A stretch of 62,000 nt of DNA, taken from Gnetum montanum. Its lineage: Eukaryota > Streptophyta > Gnetopsida > Gnetales > Gnetaceae. The notes beneath the pieces were generated by a model. The model was given only the letters and a program-made list of their open reading frames with translations. It was not told the DNA's origin and ran no database searches. The DNA lies in assembly GCA_015680685.1 (NCBI GenBank), contig MNCI01038293.1, forward strand, positions 90,688 through 152,687. Direction: 5' to 3'. Made by a program: the position numbers and the translations under genes. Positions 35,686 through 47,799 of the stretch are shown piece after piece. How positions within the stretch are numbered: the first letter of the stretch is position 1; every line of letters starts with the position of its first letter.

Positions 35686-36329
35686 AGTCTAAGGTATATG
35701 CACTCAACCCATGATTAAACAAAAGGAAAACACCCTGAAGGTTACCTTATCCTCAAGGTAACCCAAGGTAGTTCCACCAACCCTTAACATATTATCCCAA
35801 TGAAACTCCACCATAACTGATTGAGAAATATTAATAGTGGTAGCATCCACAATCATGGGGAATTCCACCACCAAGGTAGTAGTATCCTTACAGGCAACCT
35901 GGCCCATATGGATATTACATGCAATAGCTAATCTCCCCACATGACTCTACTAGTCACGTCACTCCTCAACCTTACAACCAAGCCCATGAGTATTATGGAA
36001 CTCCCTTTTCTAGAGGTGATATTCTACAAGAATATCATCATTCTCATTTGGTCACATCTCTTCCACCAATAGCTCCACTACCACCTATTTCCACAATGCA
36101 ACGTGAAATCACTACCCAACTGCAGCAACGTAACACCACAAGGGCTATTAACTCTCAACCTACTATTGGTTCCAAAAAAAAATGAAGAGAAGACCTTTCT
36201 TTAGAACCAACAGTCCAACCAAGCCCTTGCAATCACAAGTAAATTATTCCTTAGATTTCTTAGTATCAATCAAAACTTTGGATCCTCTTTCAACTCAACC
36301 ACCACATTCAACACATACGATCATGGTAA

Positions 36330-36815
36330 CACATGCTGTCATTGATTGGATCAAAGATGGCCACCTTCCTAGGAAATTATTTGATCTTGGGAGTCCTCTG
36401 ATATAATTACAAATTGCTAGAAATGTGTCATGCAAGGCTCTTTTGGATTTAGGTTCTGGTTTCAACTTGATTTCTCAAGAAATGTACAAGGCCTGGAACC
36501 TTCCTCCTTTAAAAAAGAGCAACATCCATCTAGAGTTGGCTAACCATTCCATCACTGTCCCATTGGGACTAGTGGAAGACATTGTTACCACTATTTGTGG
36601 GTGGTGGTACCCAGCTGACTTCCTAGTGATTTAGGTAAACAATGATAGGGGGACTTCCCAATCATAATGGGAAGAGCATGGCTAAGCACCATTGACACAT
36701 GCCTAGGAATCCGTGATATTTCCCTATAAATATTAAAGGAAAATACATTCGAAAAGATTAACAAGAAGAAAGTTCCATGCATCACATATAGTGACACAAG
36801 GTGTAATTGCATGCA
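36330..36815 (+). pseudogene. Aspartic protease of element 2
   Basis: CKALLDLGSGFNLISQEMY (36431-36487) has the intact catalytic motif D-L-G-S and continues KAWNLPPLKKSN, ITVPLGLVEDIV. After 36634 a frame change leads to GRAWLSTIDTCLGIRD in another frame. This 'ALLDLG(A/S).(N)L' protease is typical of the Tat/Athila side of Ty3/gypsy. It cleaves Gag-Pol. It is the best preserved protease active site in the window. Confidence 0.8.
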
Positions 36816-37299
36816 GAGGTCATGGTTTGTGCAAAGTTTAACATTTCTTGCATGTAATCAGTGTGCACAAGTGATCAACATACAAAGATGCTTGTATGCA
36901 TCAGCCACATAATAGGAGGGCACCTAGTGACTAACAGCTAATCAAGAAAGCAATTCACTCATATGCATGGAACCAAATGAGGGTTTGACTTGTGCTTACA
37001 TTAATAGCATACACGCATTAGAGAAAGTCCACTGCCAACTTCCATGTCTTAACCTTGAAAATGTAAACTGGGGGAAGTTGGAAATCCCTAAGAAATTTAA
37101 GTAGGAGTACCTCAAGTTGAAACCAGTGCCCACCAATATGGAATAAATATTCTTTAAAAATGGAAAATTGGTAATTATCAATGCTAAACTTGCTTTTCAA
37201 CAGAAAGAAGAACTATTGAAGGTAATCAATTAATGGTTAAAAGCCTTCACTTGGTCATATCTTGAATTAACTAGAATAGATCCTAGGATATGCCAACAT

Positions 37300-38200
37300 A
37301 GGATTTACATCGACCCCTCCATGAAGCCTCAAAGATAATCACAGAGGTGTTTGAACTCAAATTTGAAGCAAGTAGTCAAGGAAGAAACCAAATAGCTTCT
37401 TAAGGCTAAGTTCATATACCTCATTGCTGAAAGCGAATGGGTTAGCCCCTTAGTTATTGTGCCTAAAAAGGAAGGCAAATGGAGGGTGTGCATAGATTTC
37501 AGGCTACTAAATATGGTAACATTCAAAGATGAATTTTCGTTGCCATTTTTTGACCAAGTCTTAGACACCATCGTAGGGCATCGCTACTACAGGTTCAAGA
37601 TGGATATAGTGGATGTAATCAAATACAAATAGCCCTAGAAGACCAAGTCAAGACTACGTTCACCAGTCCTTGGGGAACATTTTCATACAAATAGATGCCC
37701 TTTGGCTTGTGCAATGCCCCTGCAATATTTCAATGACTAATTCTAACCATCTTCCAATAACAGATAGGAAATGGTGTGGAGGTCTTTATGGATGAATTTT
37801 CCACTTATGGAGAAAACTTTGATCAAGCCTTGGACCGGTTGGAGCAAGTGTTAAAAAGATGTGTAGCAACCAATTGGAGGCTCAATTGGCAGAAAAGTCA
37901 TTTGATAGTCCAAGAAGGCATAGTACTAGGGCACAAAATCTCACACATAGGGATAGAGGTAGACCCTGAGAAAATCAAAATTTTTCAAGGAATTATCCAT
38001 CAACTAGAAATTGTCAAAGATATTCAATCATTCCTTGGACATACTAGCTACTATAGGAGATTTATTGAGAACTTTTCAAAGGTTTCCAAACCATTTGTGG
38101 AATTAACAAAAAAATATGTACCTTTTGAGTGGACTAGGGAATGTGAATTAGCTTTCCAAACTTCGAAACAGAAGCTTGTAGAAATACCCATTCTATAAGC
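37300..38200 (+). pseudogene. Reverse transcriptase of element 2
   Basis: Blocks in order: SEWVSPLVIVPKKEGKWRVC (about 37427-37490), IDFRLLNMVT, a DGYSG-like patch reading KMDIVDV (near 37600), MPFGLCNAPAIFQ (near 37695-37735), then VFMDEFSTYGENFDQALDRL (about 37779-37838) and SFLGHTSYYRRFIENFSK (38032-38085). The catalytic F-M-D-D box reads F-M-D-E, so the second metal-binding Asp is lost. At least two frame changes occur before 37776; the stretch 37776-38198 is open. Confidence 0.85.
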
Positions 38201-38209
38201 TCTTAACTA

Positions 38210-38670
38210 GTCCAAACCATTTCATATCATGACTGATGTGTCCAACTATGCTTTAGGAAATAGACTTAAACAATTAGATGACCAGAAGCATCCTTATTAC
38301 ATCCACTATGTAAGTAGAAGTATCAATGGTGCACAACTAAACTAAACTACCACAGAGAAAGAATTAATGGTTGTAGTGTTTGCACTAGAAAATTTTAGAC
38401 ACTATGTATTGGGATATAAAGTATATATACATATAGATCATAGTGCAATCCAGTTCCTCATGAATAAGCCAATGGTAAGGCCTCATATCATACGATGGAT
38501 TGTAATCTTACAAGAGTTTGATTTAATGATGATCAATCACAAGGGCACTGAGAATGTAGTTACTGATCATTTATCTCAGTTGCGATGGGACAAAAAAGAG
38601 GATGAGTATCCAATTTTTGATCATTTCCCTAATGAATTCCTCTTTGCTGGTGTAGTCAATAATTAATCAC
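38210..38670 (+). pseudogene. RNase H of element 2
   Basis: FHIMTDVSNYALG (about 38220-38258) carries the first catalytic Asp. TTEKELMVVVFALENFRHYV follows, then HIDHSAIQFLMNKP (about 38428-38470) and NVVTDHLSQL (about 38556-38585) with the last Asp. The D-E-D-D set is all present in this copy. The region 38367-38666 is open. It removes RNA from the hybrid during reverse transcription. Confidence 0.8.
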
Positions 38671-38749
38671 CCATGGAGACAAACTAGTATAGTAGCATTC
38701 TTACCTATCTCCTTACCCAACAAACACCACAAGAGTTAAACCTTAAGAA

Positions 38750-39850
38750 GAAATAACAGTTTCTTCACTGAGCCAAGTACCTTATGGAGATCAATGGGCA
38801 ACTTTACAAAGTGTGTCCCGATGGCTTGGATCAATGGTATGTTCCTAATATAGATTAACTATGAGTTCTCCAAGATGCTCATGAGGGTCCTTGTGGGGGT
38901 CATTACCCTGGGAGATGAATAGCCATCAAGATCCTACTTGTAAGATATTATTGGCCTACAATATTTCAGGACGCCCATCATTTCATCCAATCTTGTGAGC
39001 ATTGTCAATGTGATGGTGGAATGACTACTAGAATGGAGGGTCTAAAACAATGGTTTAACCATTAGAACCCTTCGACATTTGGGGAATTGATTTTATGGGG
39101 CTGATTACACCAATGCCCAATGGAAAAGCCTATATCATTGTTGCTATTGATTACCTAACTAAATGGGCAAAAGTAGCTACTGTTAAGGATTGTACATCAT
39201 CTAAAGCTACATAATTTGTTCAACAACAAATCATAAATAGGTTTGGTGTGCCTCGTGCNTACACCACACCACCCCTAAGTAAAAAGTCAAGAAAAAGTCA
39301 CCAACAGGGAGATTACAAAGATATTGACAAGAACTACTAGCAAGTTTAGGGGATACTGGAGCACTAAATTGAATGATGCTCTTTGGGCATACTGCTCCAC
39401 ATAGAAACTTCCTACAAGCTACTCTCGCTATGAGTTAGTGTATAGTAAATTACCAATGCTTCCCATTCAAACTGAGCTCTGTACACTATCCATGGCATGT
39501 GACCTCAAGCTTGACCTTGATCTAGTACAAAAACAATGGTTAGTAACCCTTAACTTACTAGATGAAAATCAACTAGCTACCCTATCATCTAACGAGTTAC
39601 ATAAGGCATTCAATAAATAATATCATGACTTAAGGATTAGGAAAGTTAAATATCAACTAGGAGATAAGGTTCTCTACTAGAATCCCACACATGTGCCATA
39701 ACTTACTAAATTTCAAACACTGTGGAAGGGCCTTATATTATTTATGAAAATTTTCCTTCAGCGACCATGAAAACATACAAACCTAAGAGCCCAGACAAGA
39801 AAGTGTTGATCAACGTACAATAAACCAAACCTTTCCATGAGCTTAGGACA
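38750..39850 (+). pseudogene. Integrase of element 2, core partly missing at an assembly gap
   Basis: The zinc-binding part includes VLQDAHEGPCGGHY (about 38868-38910) and a SCEHCQ segment (38992-39009), i.e. HHCC. The core starts WG.DFMG (about 39078-39100) with [17 protein letters not shown]. At 39259 an N is followed by unrelated short sequence and then the region after the second Asp resumes (TNREITKIL-like, about 39300), so the SDNGTHF segment is not represented. The C-terminal part has a degenerate GPY/F module near 39730. No chromodomain. Confidence 0.8.
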
Positions 39851-41414
39851 GCCAATACACATGCTGCCTCTCTTGGTGGACAACCTTGCTCACTATTTTA
39901 GATCTCCTCCTTCCAACTTAGTCATGGGGGAGATGGCCACCTATGCTAACTATTCTAGGCCCTCAGTTCTTTTTGAATTTTTGTTTTACACACTCTTTCA
40001 ACTTTTCTTATTTTTGTTTTATACCATCGTTCATGTTTTTACTATTTCTTTGTTTGCTTGATCTACTTTTATTCATCATCTAATAAGTGCTCATAATGGT
40101 GGATTGAATTATATCATATTGATTACTAATTTTTGGTTTTTACCTTTGAATTATGATGCTGATATTAAGGTATGGTTCTTTTGGTAAAATAGGCAGTGAG
40201 TCCATGCCGTCCACTCATCCATACAACTCTATGGTCTCCTTTGGCTTGGAATTGTATAGTTCCTCTTTTTCTAACCAAGGAAAGACTCAAAGGATGAAAA
40301 GGGTGTGACTTCAATGGCATTCGATGCATTTGTAATGGCCATTCTCTTGGGCGCTTGGATCTTTTTTTTGCCATTTTGACATTGTTGAAAAATTAGGAAG
40401 ATGAGTGAGTAAAAATAAGTCTTTGCATGTTGTGGTTCTCATGTAAAAAAAAAAAAGAAAAAAGAAAAAAAGAGTGAGAATTTAAAGCACACCCCTTATA
40501 CATAATAAAGAAATATGGGCTACAAGCACTAGTTATGGAATTGGAAATACATGTTACCCATGCCTGAAGGTTCCCTCTAACTACGACCCTTTCTCTCTTC
40601 CTACTTCTCCATCTCGCTCTCCTCGGAATGGTGATGAATCTTTGTGGAATCATTCTTGTTGCTTCAAGTGGATGGATTTGTCAAGTGTGCTGATGTGAGG
40701 TCATTGTATGTGGTTTTTTTGAGTTTGGATTTGGGATGAGTTCTACTCAGTCACATTAACCATAAAATACACAAGGGGCTTTACACAACCTTGTTCTTGG
40801 GATTCCATTCCATTCTCTCCTCTCCATCTGTCTTTCCATTTTTCACCTCATTGCCGATTTTATCATTAGTCCATTCTAGGTTGATGCATTATTTTTCTTT
40901 GGTGAATTCTTATGGGTAAGTTTTTAACTCTTGCTTCCAAATGACATTTCTAGAGCCTATGGACTCTTTGGTTTGTGGATTTGTCAGGGCATAAAAGGCA
41001 TGAGCCTACTTTGGGGAAGATCCACTGGCATTTCCTTTTTGTGCAATTGTTAAATTTTTTCCCTTAAACATTTCCTGCAATCAATCATTTCTTATTTTAT
41101 CCCCATTCATGACATCCATTTTATTGGCATTGCTGTTGATATTTTTTTCTCATGTTTCTTGTTCCTCATATTTTTCCATCTTATAGCTACCGGAGGTTTG
41201 CTCTTAGTCATGGGGGCCCTAGCAAAATTTTTTTAATTTTCTCCATTTTACTATTCACCTAACTCGTACACCTTGGTTAGTCACCTATGATAAATCTCTA
41301 AACTAGTTTCTGCCATAACCACAACTCAGCCAATGCACTTCATATCAAGGCAAGGGATCAACTGCATTATGGTTTATCTATCCTTTCTCATTTGTGATTG
41401 TGTTGTGTGTGTAG
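39851..41414 (+). other. Post-integrase spacer of element 2
   Basis: About 1.6 kb with no credible ORF, T-rich at first (39960-40080) with an A-rich run at about 40445-40475. Patches match 48970-51130 of element 3, including the segment GCCATAACCACAACTCAGCC (41311-41330) just before the ORF2 start. It ends in a pyrimidine- and GT-rich tract and TAG at 41412-41414, a strong 3' splice-site look-alike. It may act as an intron; that is inference. Confidence 0.55.
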
Positions 41415-41770
41415 ATGACGATAATACAAAAAATGGACTAGGCTTGGAGGAAGCACTCAGGGTGGACCAAAACTAGAGCATTTACGAAAGGACCAAGTTT
41501 GGTGGTGTGGCTATGGATAAACAACGGAAGGTGAAATCTTAGCATTGGTGAAAACATGCTTCATTTTCTTTCTCTCTCTTTCTCTACAAGCTACCAAATA
41601 AAGGCTTAGATGTCATTTATGTATGAGTGTTCACCACAATGGTCATGAACAATAATGTTGTAATATTCTTATTAATCCATTCACTAGGCATGTTAAGTCT
41701 ATCATCCCATTCCACCGCTAGTTGTCAATTAGTCAATAATCCCATACCTTCCCAATATTTTGTAAGGAAC
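41415..41770 (+). pseudogene. ORF2 stub of element 2
   Basis: ATGACGATA at 41415 lines up with the ORF2 starts of element N (ATGACCCCG, 54803, minus) and element 3 (ATGGCACCA, 51133), but only about 350 bases remain before the pre-polypurine box, with stops. The coiled-coil body seen in D and 3 is absent. So element 2 is an internal-deletion form for ORF2. Confidence 0.5.
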
Positions 41771-41803
41771 TCAAGGATGAGTTTTCATTTAGTCGTGGGG
41801 GTA
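41771..41803 (+). promoter_or_regulatory. Pre-polypurine box and polypurine tract of element 2
   Basis: CTCAAGGATGAGTTTTCATT is followed by TAGTCGTGGGGGTA and then the LTR. It is the best preserved version of the shared box. Confidence 0.8.
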
Positions 41804-42660
41804 TGATGAAAGCAGTTACTCTAGAAATTTATTCAAATGATTAGAGTGGTAGTTTCTCTAAAATTAGGGTTGTAGTTTTTGTAATTATTAGAGTAGTTAC
41901 TCCCAAGCCTATAAATATAGTGCCCAGGTGCACAATTTAGGAAAAAAAATATTGGAAGGAAGTATTTCAAGGGAAGTATTTTAGAAGTCTTTTAGGAGTC
42001 AAGTAGTGAAAATTTTGTAGTTATAGTATTTTTCAAGTGCCCACAGTAGGAGGTCTAAGTGTGGACGAATCTTTATTCGAGCATTGTGTATGTGAGCACA
42101 CCTTGTATACGGCAATAAAGAGGAGCTCATGGATTCATCCTTGCAGCACTTGAGATTTGTTTTCTTACTCATTTCCTTCATTTTATTTTCTTCTACATTT
42201 ATTTTATTTTATTTTATGCACTTTACATTTATGTTATTAGCACACACAGTACGATCACTTCGAGCATGCATGTAACCCAGTAATGATTAGCGTTTGGTAA
42301 TCCCAGTAGTGTTGCATTGGTTTAGGATGTGTAGGATAATTGAGAATGGATACTGGTGTTAGGATTAGTTTAAAGGCTAGTTAATTAGTAGTTAAGTTAA
42401 ATTAGTCACTTAGTTATCTCTCTCTCTCCTCCCTTATTAGTAGTAGGACATAAAAACATAAAAGCTATAAAAATCATATGCCTCAAGCTTACTTAACCAT
42501 ACAATCATGACATACAAGTAAGTTTGGGAAGACAATGATCAACCAACCCATCCTTGTTCCATAAAGGTTCATGGGCACTTAGTCCTTGGAATTCAATTGG
42601 ATCGTACATGAAACGCTTGTATTCGTATGGTTGAGCGTAGGGGTACCTCACTACTCATCA
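41804..42660 (+). repeat. 3' LTR of element 2
   Basis: It starts TGATGAAAGCAGTTACTC and ends CTACTCATCA, in register with the 5' LTR over its full length. It has fewer TTAGAGTGG units in U3 and a small extra segment (AAGTATTTCAAGGGAAGTAT) near 41960. Confidence 0.92.
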
Positions 42661-42665
42661 ACACC

Positions 42666-42727
42666 GATTGACCTTAAAAACTTTGTGATTCATATGGTTG
42701 GATGTAGGGGTACCTCGTTGCTCATCA
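42666..42727 (+). repeat. 5' LTR of element 3, end part after element 2
   Basis: It continues the LTR cut at 32795 (GATTGACCTTAA, then CTTTGTGATTCATATGG...CTCATCA). Compared with the 3' LTR (61479-61614) about 70 bases are missing between these two pieces, a private deletion. Confidence 0.85.
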
Positions 42728-42728
42728 T

Positions 42729-42746
42729 TAGTGTCATTTCTAGGGA
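42729..42746 (+). promoter_or_regulatory. Primer binding site of element 3, tRNA-Asp type (decayed)
   Basis: TAGTGTCATTTCTAGGGA sits one base after the LTR end. It matches the tRNA-Asp complement at 11 of 18 bases and six of the seven differences are transitions. Confidence 0.5.
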
Positions 42747-42883
42747 CTTTTTCTATTGAAATGCGTACTATTTAGGCTTAAGTGAATACCATTAATATCG
42801 TTGTATGAACCTCAAGGTCAATATCATTCTTGCTATACATAGAATTATAAAAGAACATTGATAATTTTATTTTTTTTTGTAAA

Positions 42884-44700
42884 ATGTCTTCTTCTTCTCA
42901 TAAGTGCAAAGATGTCAAATCATTGATCCCACATGAGTGCAAAGTGGTATATACTCATCTAGATGAGTATGTGCCAGACTTCACCTTCATCCTACATCAG
43001 GATGAACAACTACGATGGCTTGATATGGAGGGCAACATTGTCTTGCCCCTCGATCAATCTATGCCAGGGATGCTACTTAAAAATATTAAGAAGTTGAACA
43101 TCTTAGATCTTCATGAAGAATACATTGTGGATGATTATGACACTCAAAACTACTATCCCACTAAAACACAATGCAAGCAAGATTGATGTCAGGAGAAGCT
43201 TCATGAGGCTACAAAGGGAAAACATTACAATAATCCCTTGTTCCTACTAAATTAAGATGACAATAAGGATCCTTCCTTTGAAGGTTCTCAACATGAAGAT
43301 TCTCCACCCCTTGTTATTGGTGATGAGGATGTGAACTTAAACCTATGATACACTATTCATAAATTAGATTTAGGAAAAAGTGATAGCCAAGGTAGGGACT
43401 TGAGCAAGCATCACAGTGGTAAGGGATCTAAGGATGGTGATCATAAGAAGTGAAAAAGTGGAAGTAGACACTGTAGTGGTTGTGGAAAACACCATAGTGA
43501 TAGTGGTGATCCACCTTCCTCTCCATCCTCTTCATTTGATTTTAAACATTCCTCTTCATTTGATGGTTCTCATAGAAGCCAACATTGAAATAATTATGAT
43601 GAAAATGATCAATGAGACAACAATGATTATGAAGGCCACCAAGATCAAAGGGGTGGTCAAAACCATCATCAATGTCATCAACACAGTGATGATGATGAAC
43701 CTCTATTAGCAACTTGAAGTATGCTTAACATTGTAGAGGCAATTATAATTCCAACCAAGCTTATGAAAGATAGTTAGATCAAGCACTTAGACATGAAAAA
43801 TATCCCAAGATTTGAGGGGGGATATAATTCTAATCCATAGATACATCTACAAGTTTTTCATGATGATTATGCCTTATAGAACATAGAAAATGAATGATAG
43901 AAACTCAAGCTTTTCCCTAGAACACTCATCAAGGAAGCTAAAAGTTAGTACTGGTCCTTAGAACTAGAATCCATTCATTGATGGAGTACCATGTTGGAGT
44001 TATTCAATGACAAATACCAAATGTACTCTAGAGTGTCTAATCTAAGAAGGTAAATCCAAGGTTAGAAATAGGAAACACATGAACCCTTGGGTACCTCCAT
44101 GGATAGGTACTATTCAATATTACACCAATGCCCTAGCCATGGTTATTCTCAAAGGGAACAACTTCACCACATCATAGATGGGCTCAAAGTAGAGACAAGA
44201 AGAACCCTTACGATGTATGCCCAAGGGAGATTGTCTAAATTGAAAGCTCATTAGATCCAAAGGTTGATTGAGTAGGTAGCAAAAGAAAAAGGTGATCTAC
44301 AAAAAAGAAAAAGTGTAGAAGAGTATAATAGGAACCCTTCCATCAGAAAATGGGAGGTCTGATTTTGTGATGAGGAGGAGTCATTGCTCAATGAAGTGGT
44401 GAATAGGAAAACCTTACCCATCTAAAAATTTATTTATGAAATTTTGGAAAAGGTTGATAAATTATGGAACTCTTTGAATGAAAAATTTCAAACTACTATG
44501 AAGATTTCCGAAGAATCCAAAGAGAAAAATAGTGATCATAACCATAGAAGGTGAAAAGAAGTTGAACATGCTTACTAAAGAGGTAAGGGCAATGCTGCAA
44601 CTATGGAAGTTGTGGAAATCGAATCTAATGATGAAATTGATTATGACATTTGTCAATATGAACATACAAAGGGTTGTTGCCCTATAGTGTCACACTTACA
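42884..44700 (+). pseudogene. gag of element 3
   Basis: ATG at 42884 opens 100 clean codons with DEYVPDFTFILHQDEQLRWL (residues about 27-46). A low-complexity H/G/D/S linker runs about 43390-43700. The core (about 43790-44280) has IPRFEGGYNSN, MLELFNDKYQ and HIIDGL blocks with stops. NEKFQTTMKIS lies near 44477-44510. The knuckle YDICQYEHTKGCCP (about 44643-44684) has its first Cys changed to Tyr. The N-terminal 100 residues, shared with A and B, are the least decayed part. Confidence 0.8.
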
Positions 44701-45459
44701 ATACTCTCAGGTGTATGCATTGAATCCTCAACTAGCATGTAGGTAAGCACTTAGATGATTGCCTTATCCTCTAGGCAATCCAAGGTAATTCCACTAGCAA
44801 CAACAAGCCTACTATCTAAGTGAAGCTCCTCCATAGCCTTATGAACAATACCAATAGTGGTGCTAACCAAAATCATGGGGAATGCCACCACCAAGGCAGT
44901 AGTACCCTTATAGGCAACTAGATCCATATAGGTATTATGGTTAGCAACCTATCTCTTTAAGAAGTTCTACAAGTTGTACCTCATTTCAGCATCACTATTA
45001 CCCTCTAAAGTACCACTGAATACATTCACCATCTACCAGAGGGGAAAACCCATATCCATACCATCCTTTGCATCCATTTATACACACACCTCCACCTTCA
45101 ACCCAGTTACCTCTTAGTCCATCCATGCAAGGTGAGATTCCTTCATAGCCATAACAATGAAATGATACTAGGGTTGTACATTCATAATTGGATTTTGAAC
45201 TAAGTGGTTAGGATAATCAATCTAGAAAAATACCTTTCTTTTGACCTAGTAGTCCTCTTCAACCTTCACAATCTAGTTCGGCTAATCATCCTACATCTCC
45301 AATACCCTCTTCCTTTGCCTCGAATATCTTTGAGTGTCCTTCAAACCAAGTTCTACCTCATATTTGCATTGTAATGCTAACTCATGTTGTTTTTGACTGG
45401 ATCAAGGCTGGAAATCTTCCCATGAAAAGATCTGGCCCAAGAAGTTCACTCATTTACTT

Positions 45460-45970
45460 GCATATTGCTAGACATGAGCCATGCAAGGCTCTTCTTGACT
45501 CTAGTTATAAAGTTAATCTCATCTCCCATGACATGTACAAGGCCTAGAATCTACCACCTCTTAAGAAGAGCAACATTTGTCTAGAATTGGCACATCAACC
45601 AATTATTATCCCTCTAGGATTAGTAAAAGACATTGCGATCATAGTTTGTGGGGGATGGTCCTATCCTACTAATTTTCTAGTGATCAAGGTTAAAAACTGC
45701 AAAAGTGACTTTTCCATCATTATGGGAAGAGCTTGGTTAAGCACAATTGATGCATGTATGGGCATAAGAGACCTATCTCTAGAAATATCCAAAGAAAATG
45801 AATTGCGCAAGATAGAGAAGAAGTGTATTCCATGCATCGTGTACAACAATAATGGCTGCAATTGCCTACAAAATATTTGGTCCATCACAAGCACACACAT
45901 TAAGGCATGTAATCAGTGTGCACAAGAAATAAATATTCAAAGATGTATGTACATAGAAACCACAAAATAG
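45460..45970 (+). pseudogene. Aspartic protease of element 3
   Basis: CKALLDSSYKVNLISHDMYK (about 45483-45540) keeps the catalytic Asp but has S-S-Y in place of L-G-S. The frame is open from 45587 to 45970 with ITVPLGLV-like and MGRAWLSTIDACMGIRDLSL blocks. Compare element 2, where D-L-G-S is intact. Confidence 0.78.
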
Positions 45971-46369
45971 GAGGGCACCTAGTGGCTGATAGCTAACTTT
46001 GATAGCAACACATTATGCATGGAACCAACTGAGAGCCTAACATGTGCTTATGTTGAAGGCATGGATAAAATTGAATAACTTCATTTCCAACTCTTGGATG
46101 AAGATGATGATACTTGTTGGGGAGATTTGAAAATTTTTGATAACTTCAAGTAGGATCCCCTACAGCTAAAAAATTTACTAGCCAATATGGAATATGCATT
46201 TTTAAACAATGGTAAACTAGTCATAATTAATGTCAAAATTGCTCTTGAACAAAGAGAAAATTTGTTAAAGGTAGTTAATAAATGGCCAACAACCTTTTCT
46301 TGATCATATCCAAAGCTAACAAGAATCAATCCAAGGATATGTCAACATCACATTTACACCAACCTAGCC

Positions 46370-47230
46370 ATAAAGCCTAGAAGGTAACCGTAGAGATGGT
46401 TGAATCCTAAATTGAAATAGATTATCAAGGAGAAAATTGAAAAACTCCTCAAGGTGGGGTTTATCTATCCCATTGTGGATAGTAAGTGGGTTAGCCCACT
46501 TGTAATTTTTCCAAAGAAGGGTGGCAAATGATGGGTTTGCATTGACTTTAGGCTACTGAATATGGCAACATTTAAAGATCATTTTCCATTGTCATTTGTG
46601 GATCAAGTATTGGACACCATATCCAAAAATTGTTGTTATAGCTTCTTGGATGGTTATAGTGGCTATAACCAAATCCAAATTATGCCAAAGGATTAGGCCA
46701 AGACAACATTCAGGAGTCCTTGGGGGATTTTTGCATATTGTAATATGCCATTCAATCTGTGCAATGCCCCTACAACATTTCAATGCTTGATCCTTAGTAT
46801 CTTTCAACAGTAGATTAGTAGTGTTATGGAAGCCTTCGTGAATGACTTTTTCACCTATGGAGCTACATTTGAGCAAGCCTTGGATCGCCTTGAGAAAGTG
46901 TTAAAGAGATGTGTTAAAAAAAACTTGTAGCTCAACTAGCAAAAGAACCATCTCATGGTCTAAGAAGGCATTGTGCTAGGGAACCAAATTTTGCAAAAAG
47001 GAATTAAGGTAGACTTAGAAAAGATAAGGGTCATCTAAGGAATAACATGTCAAGTAGAGACTGTTAAAGATGTTCAGTCATTCCTTGAACACACTAGCTA
47101 CTATTGATGATTCATGGAGAATTTCTATAAGATCACAAAGCCATTAGTAGAGATTACAAAGAAAGATGCATCTTTCATCTAGACCAAAGAATGTGAACAT
47201 GCATTTCAACAATTAAAAGATAAAATCGTA
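46370..47230 (+). pseudogene. Reverse transcriptase of element 3
   Basis: Blocks: SKWVSPLVIFPKKGGK (46482-46530), CIDFRLLNMATFKDHFPLSF (about 46538-46597), FLDGYSGYNQIQI (about 46643-46681), CNMPFNLCNAPTTFQC (about 46740-46787), AFVNDFFTYGATFEQALDRL (about 46830-46891), VQSFLEHTSYY (47073-47105). The catalytic box reads F-V-N-D, so its first Asp is Asn. Stops replace several Q and W codons. The order is collinear without large gaps, making this the most complete RT in the window. Confidence 0.85.
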
Positions 47231-47259
47231 GAAATACCAATCCTATGAGAATTAGGTTG

Positions 47260-47640
47260 GTCTAGACCCTTCCACATCAAGACAAATGCATCTAACTATG
47301 CCTTGGGAGTAGTGCTCATGCAGATGGATGATAAGAAATGCCCATACTACATCCACTGCATGAGCTGGGAGCATATTTAAATTACACCACCATGGAGAAA
47401 AAACTAATAACAATGATGTACGCTCTAGAAATTTTTAGGCACTATGTACTTGACTACAAAGTATTTGTGCATATGGACCATAACGTAATCTGCTTCCTCA
47501 TGAATAAGCCAACAGTGAGCCTTCATGTCATACAATGGCTCGTGATCTTATAGGAATTACATCTCATGATGATAGATTGAAAAGGGATTGAGAATATGAT
47601 CACTGAAAACCTCTCTTACTTAATATGGGATAATAAAGAG
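47260..47640 (+). pseudogene. RNase H of element 3
   Basis: FHIKTNASNYALGVVLMQMD (about 47272-47331; the first catalytic Asp is Asn), then a block MEKKLITMMYALEIFRHYVL (about 47392-47450) and HMDHNVICFLMNKP (47470-47510). The frame is open 47338-47553 with stops later. Confidence 0.78.
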
Positions 47641-47799
47641 AAGGAGAGCCTACTCTTTAATTAGTTTCCAGATGAACTTCTCTTTATAGGAGTAATAAAT
47701 GAACAAATGCCTATTGAAAGAACATGGTATAATGACATCCTCAATTATCTTCTCACTGAAGAGATGCCACAAGATTTTGACTTTATATAGAAGAAACAA

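Larger units (their letters stand above)
32796..42660 (+). mobile_element. Element 2: full-length Ty3/gypsy retrotransposon inside the 5' LTR of element 3
   Basis: Two LTRs (32796-33655 and 41804-42660), a tRNA-Asp-type primer site, gag, protease, RT, RNase H, integrase, a post-integrase spacer, a stub of ORF2, a pre-polypurine box and a polypurine tract give 9865 bp. Target duplication ACAAC (32791-32795) and ACACC (42661-42665) has one mismatch. The two LTRs agree at roughly nine bases in ten by eye, so the insertion is old but younger than element 3. A single N at 39259 hides a gap inside integrase. Confidence 0.92.

Noticed and set aside
39240-39310. Natural deletion of the integrase second Asp region in element 2
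   Set aside because: A single N at 39259 marks an assembly join, so the missing piece cannot be called biological.
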